A DNA stretch of 64,000 nt, from positions 310,001 through 374,000 of the forward strand of contig NZ_CP025085.1 of the NCBI RefSeq assembly GCF_002847015.1, read 5' to 3'. The stretch comes from Prodigiosinella confusarubida (GTDB lineage Bacteria; Pseudomonadota; Gammaproteobacteria; Enterobacterales; Enterobacteriaceae). Positions 29,319 through 38,011 of this stretch are shown in pieces. Numbering within the stretch: position 1 is the stretch's first letter; the number at the start of each line of letters is the position of its first letter. The notes beneath the pieces are model-generated. The model saw only the letters and a list, made by a program, of their open reading frames with translations. It was not told the DNA's origin and searched no databases. A program made the translations under genes and the position numbers.

Positions 29319-29335
29319 TGGTGCATTTCGCACCA
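29319..29335. promoter_or_regulatory. Inverted repeat with NtrC half-site sequence, upstream of the preT promoter
   Basis: TGGTGC-ATTTC-GCACCA. TGGTGCA is the conserved half of NtrC sites; the arms here are in reversed order relative to a canonical dyad, so this may be two half-sites. It lies about 110 bp upstream of the predicted sigma-54 transcription start, a usual enhancer distance. The rest of 29133-29607 is AT-rich and otherwise holds only the Zur-like site. Confidence 0.4.
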
Positions 29336-29547
29336 CCATTGATGCAAATATGTTCAAAGAAGGTAAAAGAAAGCGGGTGGTCTCTATCAGACTGATTTTT
29401 CTTTAGTTCAGGTGTCCTCAATCAGTTTTGGGCGACTTCTCTACCTGTTTTTCTCTTCACTGGCGACCCCAATTTATTTCTCAAACGCTAATTCTTAAAC
29501 AACTGGTTACCACTATTACCTTGTCGCGCGGCCAGATTATCAATATT

Positions 29548-29565
29548 GTTATGTTATAACATTTG
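29548..29565 (+). promoter_or_regulatory. Zur box upstream of the metal ABC transporter operon
   Basis: GTTATGTTATAACATTTG contains a perfect 12-bp palindrome ATGTTATAACAT, the core of gammaproteobacterial Zur operators. It lies 42 bp before the binding-protein start, where it would overlap the promoter and repress under zinc sufficiency. Confidence 0.75.
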
Positions 29566-29607
29566 ATTCACTGTTGTTTTTAATGTATTGATCATTAGGG
29601 GTTTTAG

Positions 29608-30528
29608 ATGAAAGGCAAGTTTAGCGCAGTATTAACCGTCATCGTTTTAGCTTCCGTTCACACCGGTGAAGCGATGGCGGCATCAACGCCGGTATTGAAT
29701 GCGGTCGGGGTAGAAAATGAATACGCCGATGTAATTTCACAAATTGGCGGCAAATTTGTTCACGTCACGGCGATTGAAACCGATCCGAACACCGATCCGC
29801 ATACGTTTGAAGCCAGTCCGAAAATTGCCGCCGAGATAGCCAATGCCGATCTGGTGGTAAAAAATGGGCTCGGTTATGATTCCTGGACGGATAAGTTTCT
29901 CTCTGCGGCGCCGAACAAAACGCGTCATGTGATTGACGTGCAACATCTGCTCGGTTTGCCGGATAACACACCAAATCCACACTTGTGGTACAAGCCGATT
30001 ACCATGCCCGCCGTCGCGCAACAAATCGCTGCTGACCTCAGCACATCAATGCCTGAACAAAAAGCCTACTTTGAGGCCAACGTTAAAAAATTCGATGCGT
30101 CTCTGAAACCCTGGTTCGCCGAAATTGCTGATTTCAAAGCCAAATATAAAGGCAGTGACGTCGCGGTAACCGAGCCGGTCGGCGACTATATGTTACAGGC
30201 CGCGGGGGCGCATATCGCGACACCATTTAACCTTGAAGCGGCCATCATGAACGGTACCGATCCGGCACCGCAGGATGTCACCGCACAAAATAATCTATTC
30301 AGCAGTCATAAACTTAAGGCCTTTGTTTATAACCAACAGGTTACCGATCCGCTAACCGCATCCTTTCTGAGTCTGGCCAAGAAAAATCACATTCCGGTGG
30401 TCGGTGTATATGAAACCATGCCAACACCGGGTTATACCTATCAGTCGTGGATGATGGCGGAAACCAAAGCGCTGCGCCGTGCAGTGGCAGACCACGTCTC
30501 TACCGAAACCCTGCTGGCAAGTAAATAA
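29608..30528 (+). CDS. Metal (probably zinc) ABC transporter substrate-binding protein, ZnuA-like cluster A-I
   Basis: A 306-residue periplasmic protein with a Sec signal at 1-24 (ending GEAMA). Metal-ligand motifs of the cluster A-I family are present: DPHTFEASP early, NPHLWY in the middle, and a Glu in VTEPVGDYM. The His-rich loop common in ZnuA is missing, as in several accessory zinc-binding proteins. The Zur box and adjoining ATPase and two ABC-3 permeases make zinc the likeliest ion; manganese is less likely. Confidence 0.88.
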   Translation: MKGKFSAVLTVIVLASVHTGEAMAASTPVLNAVGVENEYADVISQIGGKFVHVTAIETDPNTDPHTFEASPKIAAEIANADLVVKNGLGYDSWTDKFLSAAPNKTRHVIDVQHLLGLPDNTPNPHLWYKPITMPAVAQQIAADLSTSMPEQKAYFEANVKKFDASLKPWFAEIADFKAKYKGSDVAVTEPVGDYMLQAAGAHIATPFNLEAAIMNGTDPAPQDVTAQNNLFSSHKLKAFVYNQQVTDPLTASFLSLAKKNHIPVVGVYETMPTPGYTYQSWMMAETKALRRAVADHVSTETLLASK

Positions 30529-30529
30529 G

Positions 30530-31357
30530 ATGATACACGCAGGCGACAGCGTTCTGGCTGTCAATAACATCAGCGTTTCTTTCTCCACCAAAAATGTGCT
30601 GCAACAGGTAACCTTTAACCTTAAGGCCGGGGAGTTCTGCGGCCTTATTGGTTCTAATGGCTCAGGTAAAACGACGCTGCTACGTACTATTCTCGGCTTC
30701 CAACAAGCCAATGAAGGTAGCGTACACATCGATAATCTGACGGGCAGGCAAGGGATAAACACTGTCGGTTACGTACCGCAGAAGATCTTATTCGATGCCG
30801 AAATACCGCTGCGAGCCAGGGATTTAGTGACTTTGGGCCTCAATGGACATCAACTCGGTTTTGGCTTTCCATCCAGAAAGGTCAGGCAAAAAGTCGATGA
30901 TATGTTGAAAGAGGTGGGTGCCGAGAGCTTTGCTGACCAACGCATCGGAAATCTTTCTGGTGGTCAGCAGCAGCGTGTGTTGATTGCCCACGCCTTGATT
31001 CGCTGTCCCCGGCTTTTATTGCTTGATGAACCTCTGGCTAATCTGGACATGCGCAGCGTGTCGGAGATTGTGGCGCTTTTGCGCCATCTTTGCGTCTCAC
31101 ATCAGGTCACGATACTGCTTTCCGCTCATGATATGAACCCGTTACTTTCCGCCATGGATAGCATCGTCTATTTAGCTAATGGTCGTGCGGCCAGCGGCAA
31201 AACTGACGATGTGGTACGTACCGATGTGCTCAGTGAGTTGTATGGCCATCATATTGAAGTGGTCCACGTTCTTGACCGGGTACTGGTGATTGCCGCTAAC
31301 GGCGCGGCCGCGACACAGACGGATCAACACTCGGCCGACTGCCATTCGAATGTTTAA
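30530..31357 (+). CDS. Metal ABC transporter ATP-binding protein
   Basis: A 275-residue ABC ATPase. Walker A is GSNGSGKTTLL, the signature LSGGQQQRVLIAHAL, Walker B LLLLDEPLANLDM, and the switch histidine is in LSAHDMN. The true start is ATG 30530, one base after the binding-protein stop; an in-frame upstream ATG at 30479 lies inside that gene. It should energise zinc uptake with the two permeases that follow. The C-terminal 30 residues are unusually extended and include several His and Cys residues (TDQHSADCHSN). Confidence 0.93.
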   Translation: MIHAGDSVLAVNNISVSFSTKNVLQQVTFNLKAGEFCGLIGSNGSGKTTLLRTILGFQQANEGSVHIDNLTGRQGINTVGYVPQKILFDAEIPLRARDLVTLGLNGHQLGFGFPSRKVRQKVDDMLKEVGAESFADQRIGNLSGGQQQRVLIAHALIRCPRLLLLDEPLANLDMRSVSEIVALLRHLCVSHQVTILLSAHDMNPLLSAMDSIVYLANGRAASGKTDDVVRTDVLSELYGHHIEVVHVLDRVLVIAANGAAATQTDQHSADCHSNV

Positions 31358-31363
31358 ATCCTC

Positions 31364-32227
31364 ATGAATTCTTTAATGATGACCATTTTTGAACCGGGCT
31401 TTTTTTCCAGTCAACCGGTGCAAACCGCACTGATTATCGGTGGAGGCGCTGCGGTCGTCTCTGGCGTTGTCGGTGTGTTTACCGTGATACGTGGCCAGTC
31501 TTTTGCTGGTCACGCACTGGCAGATGTCAGCAGTGCTGGCGGCGCCCTCTCCTTCCTTCTGGGCATTAATCCGTTGGCCGGCCTGCTGGCTATGACGCTT
31601 CTGGCCTCGATGGGGATGGAACTGGTCGATATGCGGCGCGCTCGCGAACGGGATTTAGTCACCGGTATTGTGCTGGGCGCCGGTCTCGGCCTTTCGGCAC
31701 TGTTTTTATATTTCGATGTCACCACCCATAGCACGACCGGTGCGGCAATCAGCGTGATGTTTGGTTCTATGTTTGCTATTCCCCCTTCGATTATTCCGCT
31801 GGCATTACTGGTGGGTCTTGGTGCGTTGGCTGTTACAGCCATTCTCTATCGCCCGTTGTTGCTGAGTTCTCTCGACGTTGAACTGGCTGAAATTCACGGC
31901 ATAAAAACCCGGGTTATCGGGCTGCTGTACCTGATCGTTCTCGCGCTGTCGGTGGCACTTTCCTCAATGACCGTCGGTGCCGTGTTATCAACCGCGTTAC
32001 TGATAGGTCCTGCGGCTACGGCACTGCAACTGGCAAAACGCCCGGCTACCGCTATTTTGATGGCGATTATTATCGGACTGGCCGCAACCTGGGGCGGAAT
32101 TCTGTTGGCTTACGATAGTTACTACTGGACGCCGGGACACGGCTGGCCGGTGAGTTTTTTTATTGTGGCGTTGATATTCATCCTCTATCTGACCTGTACG
32201 CACCTTAAAATCACTAAGGGGAATTAG
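31364..32227 (+). CDS. Metal ABC transporter permease, ABC-3 family (first copy)
   Basis: A 287-residue inner-membrane protein with about eight hydrophobic segments and the ABC-3 family loop VIRGQSFAGHALADVSSAGG near residue 45. ELAEIHGIKTRVIGLLYL in the middle matches the cytoplasmic coupling region of ZnuB/MntB permeases. It starts 6 bp after the ATPase gene. Confidence 0.92.
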   Translation: MNSLMMTIFEPGFFSSQPVQTALIIGGGAAVVSGVVGVFTVIRGQSFAGHALADVSSAGGALSFLLGINPLAGLLAMTLLASMGMELVDMRRARERDLVTGIVLGAGLGLSALFLYFDVTTHSTTGAAISVMFGSMFAIPPSIIPLALLVGLGALAVTAILYRPLLLSSLDVELAEIHGIKTRVIGLLYLIVLALSVALSSMTVGAVLSTALLIGPAATALQLAKRPATAILMAIIIGLAATWGGILLAYDSYYWTPGHGWPVSFFIVALIFILYLTCTHLKITKGN

Positions 32228-32229
32228 AC

Positions 32230-33012
32230 ATGTTCTCCAGTTTTATGATCAATACCTGGATTGTGGTCACGTTGGTCGCCATTGTGGCCGGGTTTGTCGG
32301 ATTTTTTGTGGTGCTTCGCGGCGCCTCTTTTGCCGCCCATGCCTTACCTCTCGGCACGTTTCCCGGCGCCGCGTTAGCCGGCCTGTTGGGAATCAATTCG
32401 TTTTTCGGCCTGGTAACTTTCGCCGGACTCGGCGTGGTCGGCATCAGCCAGTTGTCGAAAAAGGGTCGTCATGAGGTAGCCACCGCGCTGTCCCTGGTGA
32501 TGCTCTTGAGTCTGGGAACGTTATTTTTAAGTATGAGCAGCCAATATTCCCAACAGGTTTACTCACTACTTTTTGGTGAAGTGCTTGGCGTAAGCACGGC
32601 TGAAATCACCCCCATTGCACTGTTAAGTCTGTTGGTGATTGGCGTGACCATAAAATTGTTCTCACCACTAGTGTTAAGCTCAATTTCGCCGGAGCTGGCC
32701 GAGGTTAAAGGTGTGTCAGCGCGAAAAATGGAAATTTGGTTTTTGGCTATTCTGGCGCTGGCGACAGCGATGTCACTGCCGGTGGTTGGCGCGCTACTGG
32801 TTTTTAGCTTAATGATTGCACCGTCGGCAGTAGCACGATCCCTGACCCACCGTCCGGTTCCAGCGGTCATTCTGTCTGTATCTATTTCGTTAGTGACGGT
32901 GTGGTTAGCCATCGCGCTGTCTTACGAAACCAACTGGCCGGTTGGCTTCTTCGTCGGAGGTTTTGGGGCGATTTTTTATGGATTGTCACGAATATGGCGA
33001 CGGTGGAGGTAA
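32230..33012 (+). CDS. Metal ABC transporter permease, ABC-3 family (second copy)
   Basis: A 260-residue ABC-3 permease with VVLRGASFAAHALPLGTFPG near residue 27 and ELAEVKGVSARKMEIWFLA later. It is related to the preceding permease, so the two probably form a heterodimer; most ZnuB systems use a single homodimeric permease. It follows after 2 bp and is the last gene of the Zur-controlled operon, converging on the TetR gene with only a 5-bp gap. Confidence 0.92.
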   Translation: MFSSFMINTWIVVTLVAIVAGFVGFFVVLRGASFAAHALPLGTFPGAALAGLLGINSFFGLVTFAGLGVVGISQLSKKGRHEVATALSLVMLLSLGTLFLSMSSQYSQQVYSLLFGEVLGVSTAEITPIALLSLLVIGVTIKLFSPLVLSSISPELAEVKGVSARKMEIWFLAILALATAMSLPVVGALLVFSLMIAPSAVARSLTHRPVPAVILSVSISLVTVWLAIALSYETNWPVGFFVGGFGAIFYGLSRIWRRWR

Positions 33013-33017
33013 TCCCG

Positions 33018-33707
33018 TTACGCCAGCCCGCAGATCCGAAACACACTGGTCAGCACATGGCGGGTGGCCCGTTCCTGAGCATCAGCCGAACGGGCGGCAT
33101 CGCCCAGTACAGCGGCAATCTGAATGTCAAAATCGGCGTAGGTCTGGGTCATCGACCAGACTGAAAAAAAGAAATGTGGTGCATCCAACGGTTGCAACCG
33201 CCCATCAGCGATCCAACGATCTAACACGGCGGATTTTTCCACCACCAGTCGCCGCAGCTCGGTTTGCAGTAAATGATGCACCATCGGTGCACCTTGCAGG
33301 ATTTCATTGGCAAACAGTTTGGACGCCTCCGGGCGCTCAAAACTGAAGCGTATTTTCTGCCGTACATAGCGCTCAATCGCGGTTTTCGGATCGGCTTGTG
33401 GATGCAGGTCATCCAATGGAGACAACCAGTCATGCAGAATAGTATCCAGCACCGTGAGATAAAGCGTCTGTTTATTACCGAAGTAGTAATGTAGGTTGGC
33501 TTTGGGCAATCCGGCGGCTTCGGCAATCAGCGCCATCGTGGCCCCTTTGAAACCGAAACGGGCAAAAATACGCTCGGCCGCCAACCGGATGATCGCCTCA
33601 TTATCCTGACGAATGCGGCCTTTTTCGACCTCTTCGACACTTTCCGGTAACAACCGGGATGAAACGGGTATCACATCGCGTTCCTCTGGCACCTTGCTTT
33701 TCCACAT
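33018..33707 (-). CDS. TetR-family regulator, RutR-like
   Basis: A 229-residue repressor. The HTH is FARFGFKGATMALIAEAAGL with PKANLHYYFGNKQTLYL, which is almost the RutR recognition segment. The C-terminal domain (SKLFANEILQGAPMVHHLL, FFFSVWSMTQTYADFD) is of the RutR/TetR_C type that senses uracil or thymine in E. coli. It lies downstream of the ABC importer genes and between two blocks of pyrimidine genes. Operators it may bind are at 29186 and 37722. ATG 33707 is chosen; 36 extra codons up to 33815 would run into the importer gene. Confidence 0.85.
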   Translation of the reverse strand: MWKSKVPEERDVIPVSSRLLPESVEEVEKGRIRQDNEAIIRLAAERIFARFGFKGATMALIAEAAGLPKANLHYYFGNKQTLYLTVLDTILHDWLSPLDDLHPQADPKTAIERYVRQKIRFSFERPEASKLFANEILQGAPMVHHLLQTELRRLVVEKSAVLDRWIADGRLQPLDAPHFFFSVWSMTQTYADFDIQIAAVLGDAARSADAQERATRHVLTSVFRICGLA

Positions 33708-33786
33708 GACGTTTACCTGCCGTTTGTTGATGACTTTCGCCTTCCCTGGCGCTGTAGTTAATGAGGAATCGTGCTCATGCAATAAA

Positions 33787-34794
33787 TTATTTCGCTGCCG
33801 CGTCCCACACCACATGACTCATGGCACTGTCGCCTGGGTCTTTCTTGATAACCGGGCTACCGCCGCCGCTGTTCAACAGCACATCCACCGTGCGGCGATA
33901 AGCCGCCGGATCAAGATAACCGATTTTAGGTGTGTTGGCATTGGTGATCAATTTAGCGACGTTTTCCATCTGACGTTGCTGCACCGCTACGGTAGCGGAA
34001 CCGGAAGCATCTTCCGACACCACAATCTTCGCCGCTTCTTCCGGGTGATTCACCGCCTCATTCCAGCCTTTATAGGACGCTTTGAGGAATTTCGCCATTT
34101 TGGCCACGAACGCTTTATCTTTCAGATTCGGCCCCAGCACATACAGGCCGTCTTCCAATGTGGAGACACCCTCATCTTCATATGGGAAAGTAACCAAATC
34201 CTCTTTCTTCATGCCAGCGTCAATCAACTGCCAGTATTCGTTATAGTTCATGGTGGAAATACAGGCCGCCTGATTCTGCAATAGCGGATCAACGTTAAAG
34301 CCCTGTTTCAGCACGTTGATATCGACACCGGGCTTGTAACCCAGCTTGTTCATCCAGTTGAAAAACGGATATTCGTTACCACCAAACCACACCCCGAGTG
34401 TTTTACCCTTCAGATCGGCTGGCGTAGTCACACCGCTGGATTTCCTGCACGTCAGCATCATGCCGGAACGGTCAAAAATCTGAGCGATATTCACCAGCGG
34501 AACACCCGCTTCTCGCGCCGCCAACGCGTCAGGCATCCAATCGACAATCACATCCGCCGATTTCCCGGCAATCACCTGCACCGGGGAAATATCGGTCCCT
34601 CCTGGTTTAATGGTGACATCCAGTCCTTCGTCTTTGTAATAGCCCTTGGCCTGCGCCACGTAATACCCGGCGAACTGGGCCTGCGGCAACCATTTAAGCT
34701 GGAGCGTCACCTTCTCGGCAGCCAACGCCTGAACAGTGAAAGTCAGGGACACTGCGGCCAGCAGCAGCCGGCGAAAAACAGAGTGTACTGTCAT
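33787..34794 (-). CDS. ABC transporter substrate-binding protein, NMT1/THI5-like (predicted pyrimidine uptake)
   Basis: A 335-residue periplasmic protein with a signal peptide at 1-25 (QALAA). The mature start KVTLQLKWLPQAQFAGYYVA is the NMT1/THI5/SsuA-type opening shared with HMP- and riboflavin-binding proteins. Transport of uracil, thymine or a pyrimidine precursor is inferred from its position between the pyrimidine enzymes, the RutR-like gene and the shared promoter architecture. It is the fourth gene of the ATPase-permease-permease-binding protein operon. GAGGAGTCATTAG precedes the ATG. Confidence 0.88.
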   Translation of the reverse strand: MTVHSVFRRLLLAAVSLTFTVQALAAEKVTLQLKWLPQAQFAGYYVAQAKGYYKDEGLDVTIKPGGTDISPVQVIAGKSADVIVDWMPDALAAREAGVPLVNIAQIFDRSGMMLTCRKSSGVTTPADLKGKTLGVWFGGNEYPFFNWMNKLGYKPGVDINVLKQGFNVDPLLQNQAACISTMNYNEYWQLIDAGMKKEDLVTFPYEDEGVSTLEDGLYVLGPNLKDKAFVAKMAKFLKASYKGWNEAVNHPEEAAKIVVSEDASGSATVAVQQRQMENVAKLITNANTPKIGYLDPAAYRRTVDVLLNSGGGSPVIKKDPGDSAMSHVVWDAAAK

Positions 34795-34881
34795 CTAATG
34801 ACTCCTCGGGTTAACGTGAACACCATAATTAATTAACATATTGATAATATTGTTTTTTATAGCAAAAACCTCTTACCGTCG

Positions 34882-35970
34882 TTATGACACGCCTCGTACC
34901 GAGGGGTGCCAGAAATTCATTCTCTTTTCCAGACGAACCAATAAGGCATACACCAGAGAACCCACTACCGACGCCACGACAATCGCCGCCCATACTACCG
35001 ACATATGCATACGTGCGGCTTCAGTAGAAATACGGAACCCCAGCCCGGCGGTGGGAGAACCAAAAAATTCCGCCACAATCGCGCTGATCAGTGCCAGTGT
35101 GGCGTTAACCTTTAATGCGCCAAAAATAAACGGCATAGCTGCGGGCAGGCGCAGCATTAACAGGGTTCGGCGCGGACTGGCGGCATAGCAGTACATTAGC
35201 TCCCGTTCCAGCTTGCCGCTGGCCTGCAACCCCGCCAGCGTACTAACCAACGCCGGGAAGAACGTCACCAGCACGATCACCGCCGCTTTGGACGGCCAGT
35301 CAAAACCGAACCACATCACCGCAATCGGCGCCACGCCCACCAACGGGACCGTACTGGTGAGATTGGCCAACGGCAGCAAACCCCGTTGCAGGAATGGCAA
35401 TCTATCGATCAACAGACCAACGACAATCCCCAGTCCACTGCCCAGCAGATAGCCCACCAGCACCGCTTTCAGCACCGTCTGCACCACATCGCCAGCCAGC
35501 AACGCCGCACTGTCATACAGCGCTTGTATGATATTGAACGGCGTCGGCAACAGTACCTGCGGCACAGCAAACACCGTCACCAGCAATTGCCAGAAATAGA
35601 CCACCCACAAACCGAACAGGGTTGCCACGACACTGGCGGGCAATCGGAGATTAGCTGTCGCCAGGCGCTGTACACTGACCATCGCCAGCAGTACCTGCGC
35701 GGCCAGGACTACCCAGTACGTCGCCCCGGTACTATCGACAGACATCAATAATCCGGCACTACTCAGTACCAGCACCATCAACACCACCAGCCGCCATAAC
35801 CTCGCAGAGTCAGACAGCGCCACCAGACAGGCCGCCAACAGCAACGACATTACCGCCAACAACGTCAATGAGGCTGGACCCGGCGCGGATCCCCATTGGC
35901 TGAACGCCAGCAGAATCATCAACACTGCGCTGACCAGCATGAAGGTGCCGGAAATCTGTTTTGCTTTCAT
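34882..35970 (-). CDS. ABC transporter permease with extra N-terminal membrane domain
   Basis: A 362-residue SsuC-type permease. The C-terminal 250 residues hold the transporter domain, with the EAA loop AGLQASGKLERELMYCYAAS. Before it are about 110 residues with three to four additional hydrophobic segments not found in ordinary 250-300-residue SsuC/TauC proteins. ATG 35970 shares a base with the stop of the preceding permease (TGATG), and AGGAGGC is an ideal ribosome site. It should pair with the next permease in a heterodimer. Confidence 0.88.
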   Translation of the reverse strand: MKAKQISGTFMLVSAVLMILLAFSQWGSAPGPASLTLLAVMSLLLAACLVALSDSARLWRLVVLMVLVLSSAGLLMSVDSTGATYWVVLAAQVLLAMVSVQRLATANLRLPASVVATLFGLWVVYFWQLLVTVFAVPQVLLPTPFNIIQALYDSAALLAGDVVQTVLKAVLVGYLLGSGLGIVVGLLIDRLPFLQRGLLPLANLTSTVPLVGVAPIAVMWFGFDWPSKAAVIVLVTFFPALVSTLAGLQASGKLERELMYCYAASPRRTLLMLRLPAAMPFIFGALKVNATLALISAIVAEFFGSPTAGLGFRISTEAARMHMSVVWAAIVVASVVGSLVYALLVRLEKRMNFWHPSVRGVS

Positions 35971-36866
35971 CACGCCTCCTTACGTCGCCGCATCACCAGT
36001 CGCTCGGTCAGACTGACCAATGCGGTCAGCCCCAGCCCCAGCAACGACGCCATCACCAGTGCTGACCAAATCTGCACGGTGTTACCATAGTAAGAACCGG
36101 TCAGCAAACGAGCGCCCAACCCGGCCTGCGCCCCGGTTGGCAGTTCCGCCACCATCGTGCCCACCAGCCCACTGGCAATCGCCACCCGGAACGCCGGAAA
36201 CAGGTACGGCAGCGAAGAAGGCAACCGCACCAGCCAGAAAGTATCGATACGGCTGGCCGCATAAGTGTGTACCAGCTCCATTTCCATCTTTTGTGGCGCA
36301 CGCAATCCCTGCACGGTGGCAATGGTGACCGGGAAAAAACACAGGTACATGGCGATGGTGGCTTTCGGCAATAACCCGGTAATGCCCATACTGCCGAGAA
36401 TAATCAATACGATCGGAGCGATAGCCAGCACCGGCACCGTTTGTGACGCCACAATCCATGGCATCAGCGCTTTATCCAGCGTGCGGGAATGCACGATACA
36501 GATGGCCAGTCCCAACCCCAGCAGTACGCCCATGACAAAACCGGTCAGTGCCGCGCTGGCGGTCACCCAGGTGTGCAACAGTAAATTGCGTGGCGACGTG
36601 ACCGGCCATTGGGTCGTACTGTTCCAGATATCGCTGATAATCTGGTCCGGTGTAGGCAGTACCGGCCGCGGCATGGAAAACGTAGCCATCACCAGATCAC
36701 GCCAACTCCAGGCGCCTTTCGGCGCCAGCGTGCGTTCAATGGCCCCGGAGGCATTCAACCCTATCGCCAGCAGATACCAGCACAACAGTACCGCCACCAC
36801 CACCACGCCGATGGGCAACGCGTGATAACGAAATACTTGCATGCGCAGGGACGTATTAGTGTTCAT
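35970..36866 (-). CDS. ABC transporter permease, SsuC/TauC type
   Basis: A 298-residue inner-membrane permease with an N-terminal anchor (residues 15-36) and five to six further segments. The coupling loop VQGLRAPQKMEMELVHTYAA is visible, followed by LPSSLPYLFPAFRVAIASGL. It overlaps the ATPase gene by 11 bp and touches the next permease, so the four importer genes form one tight operon. Confidence 0.92.
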   Translation of the reverse strand: MNTNTSLRMQVFRYHALPIGVVVVAVLLCWYLLAIGLNASGAIERTLAPKGAWSWRDLVMATFSMPRPVLPTPDQIISDIWNSTTQWPVTSPRNLLLHTWVTASAALTGFVMGVLLGLGLAICIVHSRTLDKALMPWIVASQTVPVLAIAPIVLIILGSMGITGLLPKATIAMYLCFFPVTIATVQGLRAPQKMEMELVHTYAASRIDTFWLVRLPSSLPYLFPAFRVAIASGLVGTMVAELPTGAQAGLGARLLTGSYYGNTVQIWSALVMASLLGLGLTALVSLTERLVMRRRKEA

Positions 36867-37695
36867 GATGTCCCTCGACCAGCGCCGCCCTCACCTCTTG
36901 CGCCAGCCGGATAAACTCCGGCGTATCGCGCAGCGACAGATCCCGCTCATGCGGCAGCGGCGAATCAATAATTTTGATAACCCGACCAGGGCGCGGGGTC
37001 ATGATGACAATTTTGGTGGAGAGGTAGACCGCTTCCGCAATCGAGTGGGTGACAAACACGATAGTGCGCTGTTCGGTGTACCACAGTTGTTGCAACTGCT
37101 GGTTGAGGTTATCCCGCGTCAGTTCATCCAGCGCGCCAAACGGTTCATCCATCATCAGGATTTTCGGTTCAAATCCCAGAGCACGGGCAATAGAGACTCG
37201 CTGCTGCATCCCACCCGAGAGTTGCCATGGATATTTCTTCTCAAAACCGGTCAAACCGACACGCGCCAGTTGTTCACGAGCAATGGCGTCACACAAGCCC
37301 GGCGGGCGTCCCTGAATCTGCAACGGCAGCATCACATTGGCCAGTACCGTGCGCCACGGCAGCAACACCGGTGATTGAAAAACATACCCATAAGCACCGG
37401 CCTGACGCGCTTCAGACGGCGTCATATCGTTGACCAACAGGTCGCCAGAGGTTATCGGTTCCAGATCGGCGATGGTACGCAGCAGCGTGGTTTTACCGCA
37501 ACCGGAAGGGCCGATGAAAGAGACAAACTCTCCCTGCCGAACGGTCAGGTTGATATCTTTTAACGCATGTACCGGTTGGTCCGTCGACGGGTAAATCACA
37601 TTGGCATCGCGCACCACGATCGCGGGTCTGGCCGCCGCTGTTACAGGTTTAAGCGTCACAATGGAGGGTGCATCGGCATACATTAACTGACTCAT
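36856..37695 (-). CDS. ABC transporter ATP-binding protein (predicted pyrimidine importer)
   Basis: A 279-residue SsuB/TauB-type ATPase. Walker A is GPSGCGKTTLLRTIA, the signature LSGGMQQRVSIARAL, Walker B KILMMDEPFGALDE, and the switch His is in FVTHSIAEA. ATG 37695 (MSQLMYADA) follows AAGGGG; a longer frame reaches 37779 but crosses the predicted operator and promoter. It is the promoter-proximal gene of the importer operon. Confidence 0.92.
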   Translation of the reverse strand: MSQLMYADAPSIVTLKPVTAAARPAIVVRDANVIYPSTDQPVHALKDINLTVRQGEFVSFIGPSGCGKTTLLRTIADLEPITSGDLLVNDMTPSEARQAGAYGYVFQSPVLLPWRTVLANVMLPLQIQGRPPGLCDAIAREQLARVGLTGFEKKYPWQLSGGMQQRVSIARALGFEPKILMMDEPFGALDELTRDNLNQQLQQLWYTEQRTIVFVTHSIAEAVYLSTKIVIMTPRPGRVIKIIDSPLPHERDLSLRDTPEFIRLAQEVRAALVEGHHEH

Positions 37696-37721
37696 TACGG
37701 TTATCCCCTTCATGTCATTTT

Positions 37722-37737
37722 TTGACCGAATGGTTAG
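37722..37737. promoter_or_regulatory. RutR-like operator in the importer promoter region
   Basis: TTGACC-GAAT-GGTTAG, matching the site at 29186-29201 except at three positions. It lies about 20 bp inside the sigma-54-like element, which is the same spacing as in front of preT. Confidence 0.65.
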
Positions 37738-37755
37738 GTTTCTTGCTATCACGTA

Positions 37756-37771
37756 TGCCATTTCTGTGCCA
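37756..37771 (-). promoter_or_regulatory. Sigma-54-type promoter of the importer operon
   Basis: Minus strand: TGGCACAGAAATGGCA, with GG and GC at correct -24/-12 spacing. It differs from the preT element at only two of 16 positions. The predicted transcription start is near 37745. Confidence 0.58.
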
Positions 37772-37844
37772 ACGTTCATTTTTCACCCAAATCCATAAAA
37801 ATAACGGACGTTAGCCACCATATAATTCTTTTTTATGGCTAAAT

Positions 37845-37851
37845 TGGTGCA
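37845..37851. promoter_or_regulatory. NtrC-like half-site upstream of the importer promoter
   Basis: TGGTGCA, embedded in ATGGCTAAATTGGTGCA, which matches a glnA-type NtrC site (TGCACTAAAATGGTGCA, quoted from memory) at 12 of 17 positions. It lies about 100 bp upstream of the predicted start of transcription. Confidence 0.4.
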
Positions 37852-37924
37852 ATTAACGACAAGTTTGCTTTTACATGGGGCAAGAAGGTGAGTGTTATTC
37901 CCGTACGAATGGGCTCCATGGATC

Positions 37925-37967
37925 CGACAGCGTCCAACAGCTGTCGATCCCCGCCTGCCGCGGGGAT
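37925..37967. repeat. Paired hairpins, REP-like
   Basis: GACAGC faces GCTGTC, followed directly by ATCCCCGC (37947-37954) pairing with GCGGGGAT (37960-37967) across CTGCC. The ATCCCCGC/GCGGGGAT hairpin is a common bacterial REP-type sequence. It is 45 bp beyond the aminotransferase stop and could end that transcript. Confidence 0.55.
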
Positions 37968-38011
37968 GACCACGGGGCTTCTGCCGTATCACTCCCGCAG
38001 AACAACGCAGA

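Noticed and set aside
29319-29335. Full NtrC dyad upstream of preT
   Set aside because: The TGGTGC/GCACCA arms are in the reverse order of the NtrC consensus, so only half-sites are claimed.
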